Shown here: positions 32,690 through 43,786 of the stretch, piece by piece
How the letters are laid out: every line of letters begins with the position of its first letter
Numbering within the stretch: the first letter of the stretch is position 1
From: Tetrapyrgos nigripes
Taxonomy: Eukaryota > Basidiomycota > Agaricomycetes > Agaricales > Campanellaceae
NCBI GenBank assembly: GCA_013368315.1
Contig: JAACJM010000107.1
Location: 225,006-289,005, forward strand
DNA: 64,000 bases
Direction: 5' to 3'
Notes under the pieces: model-generated
Told to the model about the DNA's origin: nothing
Database searches by the model: none
Seen by the model: the letters and a program-made list of their open reading frames with translations, nothing else
Translations under genes and position numbers: made by a program

Positions 32690-35635
32690 TTACTGAGAAA
32701 CGGGTGGTTCTTCCACAGCACCAGCTTCTCGAATGACCAGCGTACATCGATCAAGACAAGCCTGCTCATACCACACCATGCCAGTGAAATTAGCATCGTT
32801 TTTGTGACGCTGTATGACTTCCTCCAGGATCTTCGCACTCTCCATATCCGTGACCCAGTACCAGTTTTTGGTGAGATCCCAGATTATGTTGTGGAAGAGC
32901 CTTGACTTTGAAGATTCCTTGGGCTGATTCCAGGGATGAAGAGACATCAGCTCCCTAACGCTCTTCGCAAACTGAAGTTGAACTATTCCGTATATATGTC
33001 CTTGGTATAATCCAATCGAGTACCGAATGTTATCCCAGTCACCGAAAAGTATGTCATGTGTATCCATAGTCACGATGTTGGTGTATTTGGCGGTAATGAG
33101 AAGATGCATGGAAAACACGTAGTCTCGGATCTCGGTGATCCAGTCCTGGTACACGTCGGGTGGGCAAGGTAAAGGACATTCGGGAACAGGCGTCTTGGGT
33201 AACAGTCTTTGACCGAGGACGTGTATATCGCCCATGGTTAGGGCAATGAAGGAGGAAATGTCATGACTATCGTAGCCGCGGGAAAAATATTCCAGTTTCT
33301 CGATGATGTCTTTACAGAGGATGCGTTCGGAATGCGTTGACACTAAGAACCACCAGCGGTCCTGAGTGAAGTTGATAGATGCTTTTGGGATGAGTCTGAA
33401 AATTCCCTTGGCGAATGACAATAACCGAGGAGACACCGTGGACTCCATAAAACCCATGCCATTATACAACACGGTCAGCGCAGATATACACCACCTAGCG
33501 AAGTCGCCAGCACGATCACTGCTAAGATCCAGAAATATGCACTCTTCCAAACGACAAGCCGAGTCACTCTCTATGAGCAGGTTCTTCTGATCGGCGGTAC
33601 AGTGATAGAGATACTTGTATAGTACCAACCTGGACTCGAGGGCTGCAGTAAAATGCAATGCCCGTTTGGTTGAGAATAAAAGCCTGAATACCAGAGTGAA
33701 AAGCCCAGGCGAAATAGATTGAGGGTCTGTCGAGGTGCTCTGAAGCAGATAGGTACCCTGAGCTTCATCTTCTTCTACGTCAAGAGATTGGTCAAAGACT
33801 TCAAGCATGGGTATGCTTGAGTGGATAAGGGTAAACGTCATATCCATCTCGACAGGCACCAGGCCGGCACCTGTGGCCTCTGAGAGGAATTGACTCAGTA
33901 CAGAGATCAACGCGGCTTTCCAGCGCCCCATGTCCATGAGTTCGGTGAGATGCTGTTGTACCTGCTGGACCAAAGCAGTTGCCTGGATTTCGGTCATGCT
34001 TGGTGTGCAAGCACTTTGAAGAGTACTGCCGAGTTGATCGAAGTGATATGTAAATTTCTCCGAGGTCCAATCGATATCTTTTCGAGACAGGTAGGTGAAG
34101 ATGGACCTGACTTCTCTGAGTCGCTCGGTGTTGGCCATTGGGGAAGATAGTGCCTTAGACATCCTTTCAATGCACCGCCTGAAGCCCTGTACCCTGCTGG
34201 TTCGCAGCACCGCAATCGTCGAGATGAGGTAATCCCGTGGTAAGGAAGGAGAAGAATATAGCAGTCCCAATAGGTCATGCTGAAACCAAAAGATCGGATA
34301 TTGGCTGTAGTCGGAACCAGCATTCTCGACGCCATGTCGAATGACCAACCAAGCGAAGGAGTTGAGGGTGTAAAGACAAAGCTGCATATTGCGAACTCGA
34401 TGTTGAGGGTCTCCCGCCAAAGACCCAGAGGTTGAAATGAAGTTGTGTATTCGAGATATCATGTTATTCTCGAGATTCGGCGACTGAATAAGAGGAGCGA
34501 TAATCCCAAAATTTTCGAGGCGTACGCCGCTAGCTTGTGGACTAGCGAGGGCATCAGAGACGGCCTCAAACATGGGGACGAGTTCTGTATCGTGGTTTAA
34601 CGATTTCATTGTAAACTCCATACATTGACGATCACGATCTGGCGATTTGTGCAGTGACTTCTCAACCATCGCCTCGGTAAGACTGAGGTCGCCTGCCAAG
34701 CCATGCTTCCGCAAAGCAAAGCCATTGCCCAGGCGCCAAAGAAGATCGGAAACCGGGGTACGATAAGGTGTATCGAGGGATAGCAATGGGAGGACTGTGA
34801 GAGCTGAATAGACTAGTACGAAGATGAACAACACGCATGCCATGAGGATTGTCAGAGGGAGGTTCACTGGTAGCAGGAATCCGACTAAACCAGCGAAGAA
34901 AAGGAATAGGGAAATATGTAGCAGAATCGGAATAACATCCACAAATGTGTGCATCCCAAAACGTCGCAGTCCAAAGTAGGAGAAAGCGAGCACTCTTGCT
35001 TGAACGACGGGCGAAGGCCTCATCGTGGTTTTGTGCAAAAAGTCCCTAGTCCACTGCTGCACGAATGTCGCCAACAGTGAGCAAGTGAGGGCTAATGCGA
35101 GACTGAGAAACCAAAGCATGTTGCAAATCAAGGATGATGCCATGGGTTTGAAGGACATATCAGGAGGTTCAAATGCCGTGGTTGTCCCATTTGATATAGA
35201 TGCCAGTTGGAAAGATATGGTGGTAAGCAGGGATGTGGTTAGATCTGCTGGATCCAGTTGTAGCTTTTTGTAGCTCTCGATGATGAGGGCGGTAAGAGTG
35301 GCCGAATAAAGAGCAGACTAGGATTTTTTCAGGAGGCTGAAAGTATTAGCATAAGAATAAAAACGAGACGCACGAAAAGTAGCATCCCATCCATGTCCTT
35401 TTTCCAACCTTCCAGAAGAGTCTTGTCGTATTCGTGGGCTTGGCTGATGTACACATTCCAGAGCTTGAAACATGCATCGTCATCTGAAGTCGGTTTGAAC
35501 CGTTCTGGATCAATTGCATCAAATTCAGATGCCGTTACGAATTTCTTTCAACAGGAGCTCACCGTCTAGTAGCTTTCGATTTTCATTTTTCTCCAGATCC
35601 TCCGACTGAGGTGACGCTGAGTGATGACTAGGCAT
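32690..35635 (-). CDS. DUF6535 multi-pass membrane protein, apparent frameshift in exon 2
   Basis: Exons 35635-35563, 35504-35375 and 35317-32690. The conserved DUF6535 start is visible (DDDACFKLWNVYISQAHEYD, then EGWK..DMDGMLLF, SALYSATLTALIIESYKKLQ). It is followed by four membrane segments (for example MLWFLSLALALTCSLLATFV and LHISLFLFFAGLVGFLLPV) and about 650 residues of alpha-helical sequence without a named domain, as in other family members. In exon 2 the codons between EGWK and DMDG are one base short (A run GGAAAAGG near 35397), so the model as sequenced shifts frame there. The gene may be newly dead, or the base may be missing from the assembly. Family function is unknown; it is largely confined to Agaricomycetes. 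Confidence 0.8.
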
Positions 35636-35986
35636 CTAATTTGTCGTGTCCGTAGGCGGTGACTGTGAGCGTCCAGTGAGAAGAAGTTCTGGGCGTCAAA
35701 AGCAATATCTGAACTGGCAGAGAAGGCATTCATTTATTGTGGGATGATAAATTATGTATAATTGGGCGCGTCCAGGGCGCGTGTCCCCTTCGGCCCAAAC
35801 CCTTACTCTTCCTCTTCCTACTCACTCCATTCACTAAGTGTCAATAGGTGCCCAACTGGTCAGCGTTGAAGTTGGAGCGTTAGTCTGCACTGTTTGTAAG
35901 TATATCTGTGTGTCCAATCAGCAATAAATGTCTCACTTCCTCGGACCGACCGAACAAAGTCTCTAGACGTGACGTGGCCAGCTGCA
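35636..35986. promoter_or_regulatory. Divergent upstream region between the DUF6535 gene and a P450 gene
   Basis: 351 bp shared by two divergently oriented genes. An AT-rich TAAATTATGTATAATTGGGC lies near 35748. No factor site could be assigned. Confidence 0.35.
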
Positions 35987-37743
35987 ATGGAACTACAAGA
36001 CCTGCAACCTATGCTTCCTCACCTAGCTGCTGTATCACTCGTTTTGTGGGGCATAACCTGGCGACTATGGTCATCAAACTCGAGAACAGCCCCTGTTTAC
36101 GGTCTACGGTATCTTCCTCGCTTCATTCGCGGGTTCATGGCCATGGTCAAACTCGGTGTTGATGAGGACGGATTTCTTCTGGACTGTCTGCGAACATATG
36201 GCCCTATCGTATATGTGCCTTGGCCTATGGCTCAATATTTCGTCTTGACCTCTCCCACAATCAACAGGCTCTATGCCACACCTCAAAAGACGCTGTCGTT
36301 CCCACCGATACGTAAGACAATCTATCGATTTCTTTGTCCGTGCTCTAACTATGCGTCTAGGTATGGCAATGCAAGCTTCGGTTTTCGGTACAAGTCATGG
36401 CGTTGCGCATGCTCCATGGATGCCGACTGACGCTTTTCCCGTCCATGCCAAAGGGTTGACAAATCTGCGACTGGATGAGCCTATACAGAGGTTTATACAC
36501 GCTGCCAGAGCGCGTGTTGATGCACTCAGACAGCAAGTCCTCGATTCTTCCAACGGCGAGGTCACAATCAAATTAGCTGAATGGATTGGGGATGTCATGT
36601 TTGACGCAGCACTTAGTGGCATTTTTGGACCCGAGCTTGTTCGCAGATCAGAGTCATTTCTACCCTCCCACCGATACTCGTTGAAACAAGGACATTATGT
36701 CTTTGACGAGTCTTTCCCACTCCTAGCTGCAGAAATGGTCCCATCATTTTTACACCGTTTGATACCGCCTATTCGTGAGGGTCTTGCAGGGCGCGAAGCC
36801 GCTGCTCAGACTCTTGCGCAGTGGTCAGAGGACGGAATGCCCGGTTTGGAAGAAGGACTGATCCGAGATGTTGCCAAAGTGTATGCCGAATGCGGAGCTT
36901 CCTCACGAGACATTGGCACTCTCCTCGTTTCTGATTTATGGGCCCTCCAAGCCAATGCACCTCAACTCGCAGCCGCACTCTTCACGCGCGTGCTCCAATC
37001 TCCCCATATAATCCAGCAACTTCGAAAGGAAATCGATGATTCGGGTATCCTCAACACCGAGGATGGTCTCACTCTCAAATCGGTCAATGAACACTTGGAG
37101 TTGGGATCTAGCTGTGTGCAAGAAACCCTCAGACTGGATACATCTTCTTTCAGCATCCGTCTAGCGCAGACGGATACGATGTTTGATATTTCGAATCGGG
37201 ATGAGAGTTTGAGCGGTGACTCTTCTTCAGCTGTGTTCATACCCAAAGGTGCCCGTGTTATTGCTGCTACTCGCGCAGCGCATCTTTCGGATAGCCTATG
37301 GGGTCCAGATCCAGAGGAATGGGATGGAGAGCGGTTTTTGTTGAAGGATGTACTAAACGAGGAGGACCGGGTAAGGCTCAAAGCGAAGATGTTGAAAGAA
37401 GTTAGAGGGTTTGGCGGTGGTGTGTCGATGGTGAGTCATTATTCAGCATGTCTAGACTTTACTCATCTTCCATCCTTGTCTTCAACAGTGCGAAGGAAGA
37501 CATTTCGCCACGGCTGAACTAAAAGTGATACTCACTTTAGTTCTTTCTACATTTGACATGCAAGTCATCACACCGACAGACGAACAGGAAAAGCTGGACA
37601 AATACAGACCGATTAAGCTGAAAGGCGTCAAATATGGCACTTCGTTTGCACCGAAGACTCAGGACAGTAGGCCAGGGTTAGGAGCGCTCAAGTTTGCTCC
37701 AGGATGTGATGTCGCAATCAGAGTGCGTTTGAGGGAGACGTAA
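35987..37743 (+). CDS. Cytochrome P450 of the CYP7/CYP8-like clan
   Basis: Exons 35987-36311, 36361-37430 and 37489-37743 encode 549 residues. An N-terminal anchor (LAAVSLVLWGITWRLW) points to the ER membrane. The heme loop GFGGGVSMCEGRHFATAEL spans the last intron. The ExxR helix is CVQETLRLD, and the PERF region is PEEWDGERFL. The I-helix reads LWALQANAP rather than AGxxTT, so the usual proton-relay Thr is replaced by Asn. That Asn-containing form is characteristic of CYP7/CYP8 (sterol 7-alpha-hydroxylase and prostacyclin-synthase-like) enzymes. Substrate cannot be predicted; a sterol or oxylipin is possible. It lies next to ELYS (convergent, 225 bp gap). Confidence 0.85.
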
Positions 37744-37968
37744 TTTTGCAGCAATCTGGACTGTCTGAGTTGGTATCCCAAGTATATGTAGTAACTTTCT
37801 AATATATCATATTTACATATTTAGTCCTTCTCCACATGAGAGGCTGGCTGGCCACTGATAATATCGGGTTGCCTAAACTGCATGACACAGACACGAAGTA
37901 CCTACAGAAGTAAATGTTCTAATATCAAGACTAGCAGTGAAAATATATGAAAGTAAACCTTTTCAAAA

Positions 37969-40788
37969 CTACTTTTTCCTCTTCCCAGCCGACCGGGTGC
38001 TCTTCTTAGTCCCAGCATCTCCCAGATTACTAGCACTAGAAAGTCTCGTTGACCGTCTCCTCGTGCTTACACCCTCATCCGTCTCCATCTTTTCCTTGAT
38101 TCCCGAACCAGTCTTGCGCAAATTTCTCCTCGCCGACGTATTCCTCAATGGTGCAACGTCATCCTCTTCCTCTTGTCCAGCATCTGAAGCAACCTCAGAT
38201 TGAACATCCGACTCATCCTCGTCCTCGTCAAACATCGCACCAGGTATACTCCTCTTCAACTGTTCCCTCGAATCTACTGCCGTAGACTTTCTGGTCGATT
38301 TTCTCACTTTTGATGTTCCTGTTCCCGAAACTGCCGATGCTGAAGTAGCAGCCTTTTTGGAGGAGGACGCTTTCGCAGATACCGAGCCAGAGCCAGAGGA
38401 TGCCGAAATGGAATTACCAACCGTGCTCTTCCTAGGAGAAGTTCGCAGTCCTCTAGTCTTGGGTTCCGGAACCGGCGGTGGAGGCATCGATTTCGCTGAT
38501 ATCGTCTCTGGCTCTTGTACGGTGTTTTCTTCGTCATCTTCATCGTCTTCGTCCATAAACGATCCAGGAAGCTTCCCACTTGTCGACAATCTCATGCTTG
38601 TGTCCAAACTCCCGTTGCCAGTGACGGCTGATGAGCCAAAGCCTCCAGAACGCCTGGTACCAGCTGGCTCCTTGGAGCTCGAAATAGAAGCACCAAACGC
38701 CCTTTTCCCAAGTCCTAATCCCGATCCTTGGTCCAAGTTGCCCAACTCGATATCTCGATCGTGAGTCTGCGTCTGATTCTGACCCTTCTTCAAAAATATG
38801 GAATAATCCAATCCTGTAGGACTATCATCCGTGTCCATTCTTTGATCGGCATCTGTCTGCATATCATCCTCGTCTTCGTCACTTCTTAGCTCTCTTCTTC
38901 TTCTTTCTCTTTGACTCTGGAAAACGGCTTTCTCTCGTTCAGGTCTCTCCGGACTGATACTTCCACTTGCCCTTGCTCTGGTCTTCTCCGAAGCAAAAGG
39001 ATTAAAATCATCATTATCGACACGCGAATTTTCAGCAAAGGGTGGCTTGTAAAAAGCATTTGGTTTTTTCGAGGAAGAGGAAAATGATAGAGGGTTGGTG
39101 TTGAAAGCAGAGGTCGATGATGAGAAAGAGGAAGAAGCTCCAAGACCAGGAGCAGGGAGACCGGATATACTCTTTCGTGGACCCGAATTTGTACTAAAGC
39201 CAGACGAAGCAGGAATCATGGTAGTCGTGATAGAAGACGTGGCTGGTAGAATAGGAAGCCCGTCAAATCGAGTTGCCCCTACAATCGAAGTATTCATTCT
39301 GGAAGATATGATGGGCGGTGCTGCAGCCGTCGACGTCGAGGACCCAAGGACTGAGTTACCGAAAAGTGGATTCGAGGTGGATGAAGGTAGTTGGGATCCA
39401 GAGCTAGGCTTGATGCCATTCACAAGTCCAGCACCTATACCAGATTTTCTCCTACTATCAGGTCCACCATTGACGCTCACAGCCGGAGTCGGCCCAGGAG
39501 CCTTTGGGTCTTCCCAAGAAGACGACATTGCGATGTTACCCATACCCATCCCACTCGTCGTCAATGTAGACATGGGAGCACCTTCCAACTCCATATCCAA
39601 CAAAGTCCTCTCCACAGCCGGAAGCGACGCATAGACCGATTCAATGAGAGCTTTTCGATCAGAGATGATATTGACGACGGCAGCTGAGGATCCAAGGGAA
39701 GAAGCTACAAATTTTCGGTGGAGCTTGATGGCATCGGCATAGTCGCCTGTCTGCACTAGACGAGTGCAGGCAAGGTTTTGGAAGACGGCCAAGCCGAGAG
39801 CGGAAGAGGAGAGGAATTCGGAAGGTGTTGGATCAGATGGGTTTTTGGGAGGTGATGAGGCGGCGTAAGAGTGGAGTACGCCTTTTTCGAATGGAGAGAG
39901 AGGAAGAATGAGGAGGTGGGCTAGAGCTTCTGGACGGGGTTCGGCTATTAGAAGAAGGTTTGGTCAGAAGAAGGTCCTCGAGGAGAAGTTGGAAAGACGC
40001 ACGCATAACACACCACTGCAGAAGCCTTTTCAATAGCCGTGTCCTCGTCGGGTCTTGCTCAGAAAACGACCTTTGGAACTGCCACGCGTCCGTCAAAGTG
40101 CTGCTGCTGGTTGCCAAAGAGATCATGTATGTGTCGAGATCGTCCGGTTCAGTCAACAAAGGCTTTGCTGTTCTGATATATTTGACAATAAGTGGGTGGT
40201 AGGACGGATATGGGTCTGTGCTTGGCGCTGAAATGATAGCTTGCATAATTTTCGAGGCGTAGTCTGTGTTCAAACGACAGTCGGAGAGTAATGAAATTGC
40301 ATACTACTCCAAAAAGGCAATGAGTAAGTTGACGAAATGAGCAGAAAAAGACTCACAGCAACATTGAGACCCGTGTCTAAACACCAATAAGCGTCTGCTA
40401 GTTTGGCGAACTGAGGTATAATACACCTTTCCTGTTGGAAACGCGATTCTCTGCCATCCATGTGCCATTTGAGGAGATAATAAATCAAACAGTCTTTCTT
40501 GAGGTCGTCATAGGTCGACGTGGCTATTGCTTCCAAGAGACGGTGGAGGCCAGAGACATCGCGAGGCGGGTATATAAGATCTGGTTCATGAATATCTCCG
40601 TTTTGCAAAAGAACGTCGTAGAGTAGGAGGTCACCGAGCATTGCTCGACGTTGGTCGATCTCGGCTGGACGCGATTCGCGCCATGGAAAGTTGACGGAAT
40701 CAGTGTCGAAGTATTGGAGAAAGGGAGAGTCCTGCAAATGGTTAAGGTGAAGAAATACTGTGCATTACTATGCACGTACTACGTCCAT
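37969..40788 (-). CDS. ELYS: ELYS-type nuclear pore complex assembly protein
   Basis: Exons 40788-40780, 40731-40357, 40303-40012 and 39944-37969 give 883 residues. The N-terminal third matches the alpha-helical ELYS domain (RRAMLGDLLLYDVLLQNG, DDLKKDCLIYYLLKWHMDGR, PSYHPLIVKYIRT). The rest is disordered, Ser-rich and acidic/basic, with FG-poor sequence. It ends in short basic motifs (RKSTRKST, TRRRSTRLSSAS, STRSAGKRKK) that suit DNA or chromatin binding. ELYS links the Nup107-160 ring to chromatin. The first coding exon is only 9 bases (Met-Asp-Val), chosen because it gives a clean GTACGT..TTGCAG intron into DSPFLQYFDTDSVNF. A longer 5' exon remains possible, since the frame upstream of that ATG stays open for about 25 codons. 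Confidence 0.8.
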
Positions 40789-40888
40789 GGCAGAGCCCTT
40801 AGTGGGGTTGTGGAGGAACGCAGAAAACCTGGACGCGTTCAAAGTTGAAATCCTATTTGTGCATGTTGTCCACCTCTTTGATTTTCTC

Positions 40889-41082
40889 TTCTATTCTCTT
40901 CACGACTCAATGGATGATCCTTGTCAGAACTGTCTCAAAATGCACGAACGATTTGGACGATATTCGTTCCTCTAGCAGTACTCTGTTCTATTCTCTTCAC
41001 GACTCAGTGGATGATCCTTGTCAGAACTGTCTCAAAATGCATGAACGATTTGGACGAAATTCGTTTTTCTAGTAGTACTCTG
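40889..41082. repeat. Two tandem 97 bp repeats
   Basis: Copies at 40889-40985 and 40986-41082 share TTCTATTCTCTTCACGACTC and ATGATCCTTGTCAGAACTGT with a few substitutions. They lie between the divergent ELYS and UDP-glycosyltransferase genes, so they may sit in a shared promoter region. Confidence 0.85.
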
Positions 41083-41276
41083 TGCAACCGTTCATACAGC
41101 CAAGTGTTGCTCAGATAACGAACTGCATAAGATGACAACACTTGAGAACGACGGAAATACGGAGTTGAGGGAATCAATGCTCAAACCAAGGCTTACGGTC
41201 CTCGAGGAAGGTAATCCTAGGCCGTTCTACCGTTTCATAATACACTGGACAGAAGTTGATGGAATCAGGTCCTTAC

Positions 41277-41285
41277 TATATAAAT
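41277..41285 (+). promoter_or_regulatory. TATA box of the glycosyltransferase gene
   Basis: TATATAAAT about 77 bp before ATG 41362, at the usual distance for a fungal core promoter. Confidence 0.5.
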
Positions 41286-41361
41286 CCTCGTCAAGTCTTG
41301 TGGTTTTGCCCCAACTATCCAATCTCCCAAACTCTTCACCGTACTCGCGTCGCTCTCTCAA

Positions 41362-43372
41362 ATGAGTGTGCCCTATCAGAAACATATTCTCTTTCACTGT
41401 GTTTCTAACTGGGGTATGTCACTCCTACTTATGTCGAGGCATTCCTCTCAAGAACATGCTTTCATTCGTTTGTGAACAGGCCACAACAAACCCATCGTCC
41501 CTTTTGCAGCACAAATCATTCAAAGTCGTCCCAATGTCATCATCACGGTGTTCACTACCGCCATAATATACCCCAAGCTTCTAGGCGAAGTAGGCAAACT
41601 TGCTACTGGTATTCAGGAAGACGCAAAGTTGAGATTTCAGTGAGTCGCGGCAGTGCATTTGGGAATTTCGTGAGACGCTCAACGATGACTACTTAGCGTG
41701 ATTGATATTGCAGGACCAGTCAAGAATCCTTTGGTTCCACTCCTCCAATTTGAACCTACATTCAAAGCGCTGCATAATGGCGAACCTATCAAATGTTTTT
41801 CATCGGGTAAAGAGTATACAGACCTGCCAAAGGTTACAGTCACTGTTATCGATGTGAGTAGCTTCCTTTCTCAAAGACTCGCACTGCGTTGACTGTCACA
41901 TACAGCCCTTCGCGGGCTATGCGTTCGAAGCCATACGCGGAATCACAGAGAGCAGTACCCCAATATTGACGTGGTACACTTCAAGTGCGGGCAATATCCT
42001 CCGTTCGTTCAAGAAACCTCCTACGGGAAAATTGGACGTGCATACGCTTCGGTACGGCACTGAAAGAGAACTCATGCCTAGGATGGGTGATGTGAGTCGG
42101 TGATCTCTCTTGCGAATGCAGTCTGATTCTGACGTGTCGCCTGGCTCGTTCTTTCTTCTTCTTCATTTTGGTTGATTTCTCTAGTTCTTGGATCCAATTG
42201 TCGGAGCAGAATCATCTGGCCGTGGGATACCCACTATGTATGACTATGAATTTTTTCCGCAAGAGGTGTGTGCAGAATTCTCTCCCTCTTTTCTTATAGT
42301 TACTTACCAACCCCAAATTATCCACATCTCAGCTGCCGCTTTTGGCGTCAATTTTCCTCGAGTCAGGAAGACTTTACATGGCTCGTGGTGAAGGTACTCT
42401 CGTTGTATCCGCCAGCTCCTACGACGGTGCAGCTATGGAAGCAGTCAAGGAATGGTATCAATCACTCGGAAAAGTCATTTATCCAGTTGGGCCACTATCA
42501 CTCCCCGACCGTTCTTCAGGCCAATCAGACAAAGCAAACCATCCAGTGATGAAATTTCTAGATAAAATGCACAGTAAATATGGGGACAAATCTGTCGTTT
42601 ACGTGGGTTGGATCTTCCTTTGCTTTCGTACATTTCTCAACCATACGCGTACACGATGCTGACACTACACGTGGCAGATGTCCTTCGGCACCTTCTTCTG
42701 GCCCAAAAACCCCGAAAAAGTGTGGGCAGTCATCGAAGAGCTCATAGCTAGCGAAACCCCTCTCATTTGGGCACATCCCGCACCTTTCTGTCAAATTCCT
42801 GAAGACAAGTTGAAGCTGTTCCAAGATAACAGCGAGATTGCGTTGGAAGTCCAATGGGCACCTCAAGAAGCTGTGTTATCGCATCCTGCGACGGGATGGT
42901 TTATATCCCATGGTGGGTGGAACAGTATACAAGAGGCGATGATTTGTCGAGTTCCTCAGTGCGTGACTTGTGCCTTTTCTTTCGTTATTTTGCTACCGGG
43001 CTGATTCGTGCGGAACTCTCCTTGTACAGGATTTTATGGCCTCAAACTGCAGACCAACCACAGAATGCCGCTACGCTGACTCTGAGCCATAAAGCTGGTT
43101 TTGAACTCATCGAGGTCCGTACTGGTGAAAATGGAACACGGAAGCCGTATAGGTTTAAGGATTCGGAACCTGCTCAGTTGCCAACGTTTACGGTTGAGGC
43201 TGTGAGAAGGGAAATTAGAGAAGTGTTGCAGAAGTTGAAGGGTGAAGAAGGGTTGCTGGTGCGGAAGAATTTTGAGAGGTTGAGTAGAGAGGTTCTGACT
43301 AGCTGGGATGAAAATCCAAGAGGCGAGGCTAGGGAGAGTATGGAGATGTTCTTGAAGAAGTTTGTAGATTAG
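41362..43372 (+). CDS. UDP-glycosyltransferase, GT1 family
   Basis: Many small exons. The start [17 protein letters not shown] is joined over an intron to [20 protein letters not shown], the N-terminal acceptor domain. Later exons give [39 protein letters not shown] and the donor-binding region [44 protein letters not shown]. The His-Gly-Gly-Trp-Asn-Ser core and the final DQP-N pattern are those of UGT sugar-donor sites. It would transfer a sugar from a UDP-sugar to a small hydrophobic acceptor (sterol, terpenoid or phenolic). No C-terminal membrane anchor is seen. Intron phases agree at RF/HVIDIAG and VP/ILWP. The acceptor is unknown. Confidence 0.88.
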
Positions 43373-43786
43373 TCTGGCACAATGATTCTGGATATGGTGG
43401 AATATAGCATATTTGCTTCCTACTTCTGCTCTAACTCTTTTAACTTATAAATACTCGGCGTATTCTCTTCATGACAGTAGATAGCGGTTTCGTTGACAAT
43501 ATAAATGTGATTTGGTTCTAGTTATCTCTTTTCCTGGGCGAGCTTGACAATGACATTGACACGCGGTGACCGTCAGAGTCTGCCTAGGGGAGACTAACCA
43601 GTGACCGCTTTATCAGGCTGAGCTGCAATCCATTCTTGATCCTCTGCTCTGCTCAGGAAAATCTAAAAATCAATTTTGTCTCTCTTTCTACGTCTGGGCT
43701 GCTTTTGCTGGTCAGTGAAGGCCACTGCAACTCTCTAGTGCTGATATCGAATCTTTCACAGCTATACACTCTCCGACTAGTCCTAC
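43373..43786. other. Intergenic
   Basis: No gene. Contains the 3' end of the glycosyltransferase gene and the leader of the F-box gene. Confidence 0.4.
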
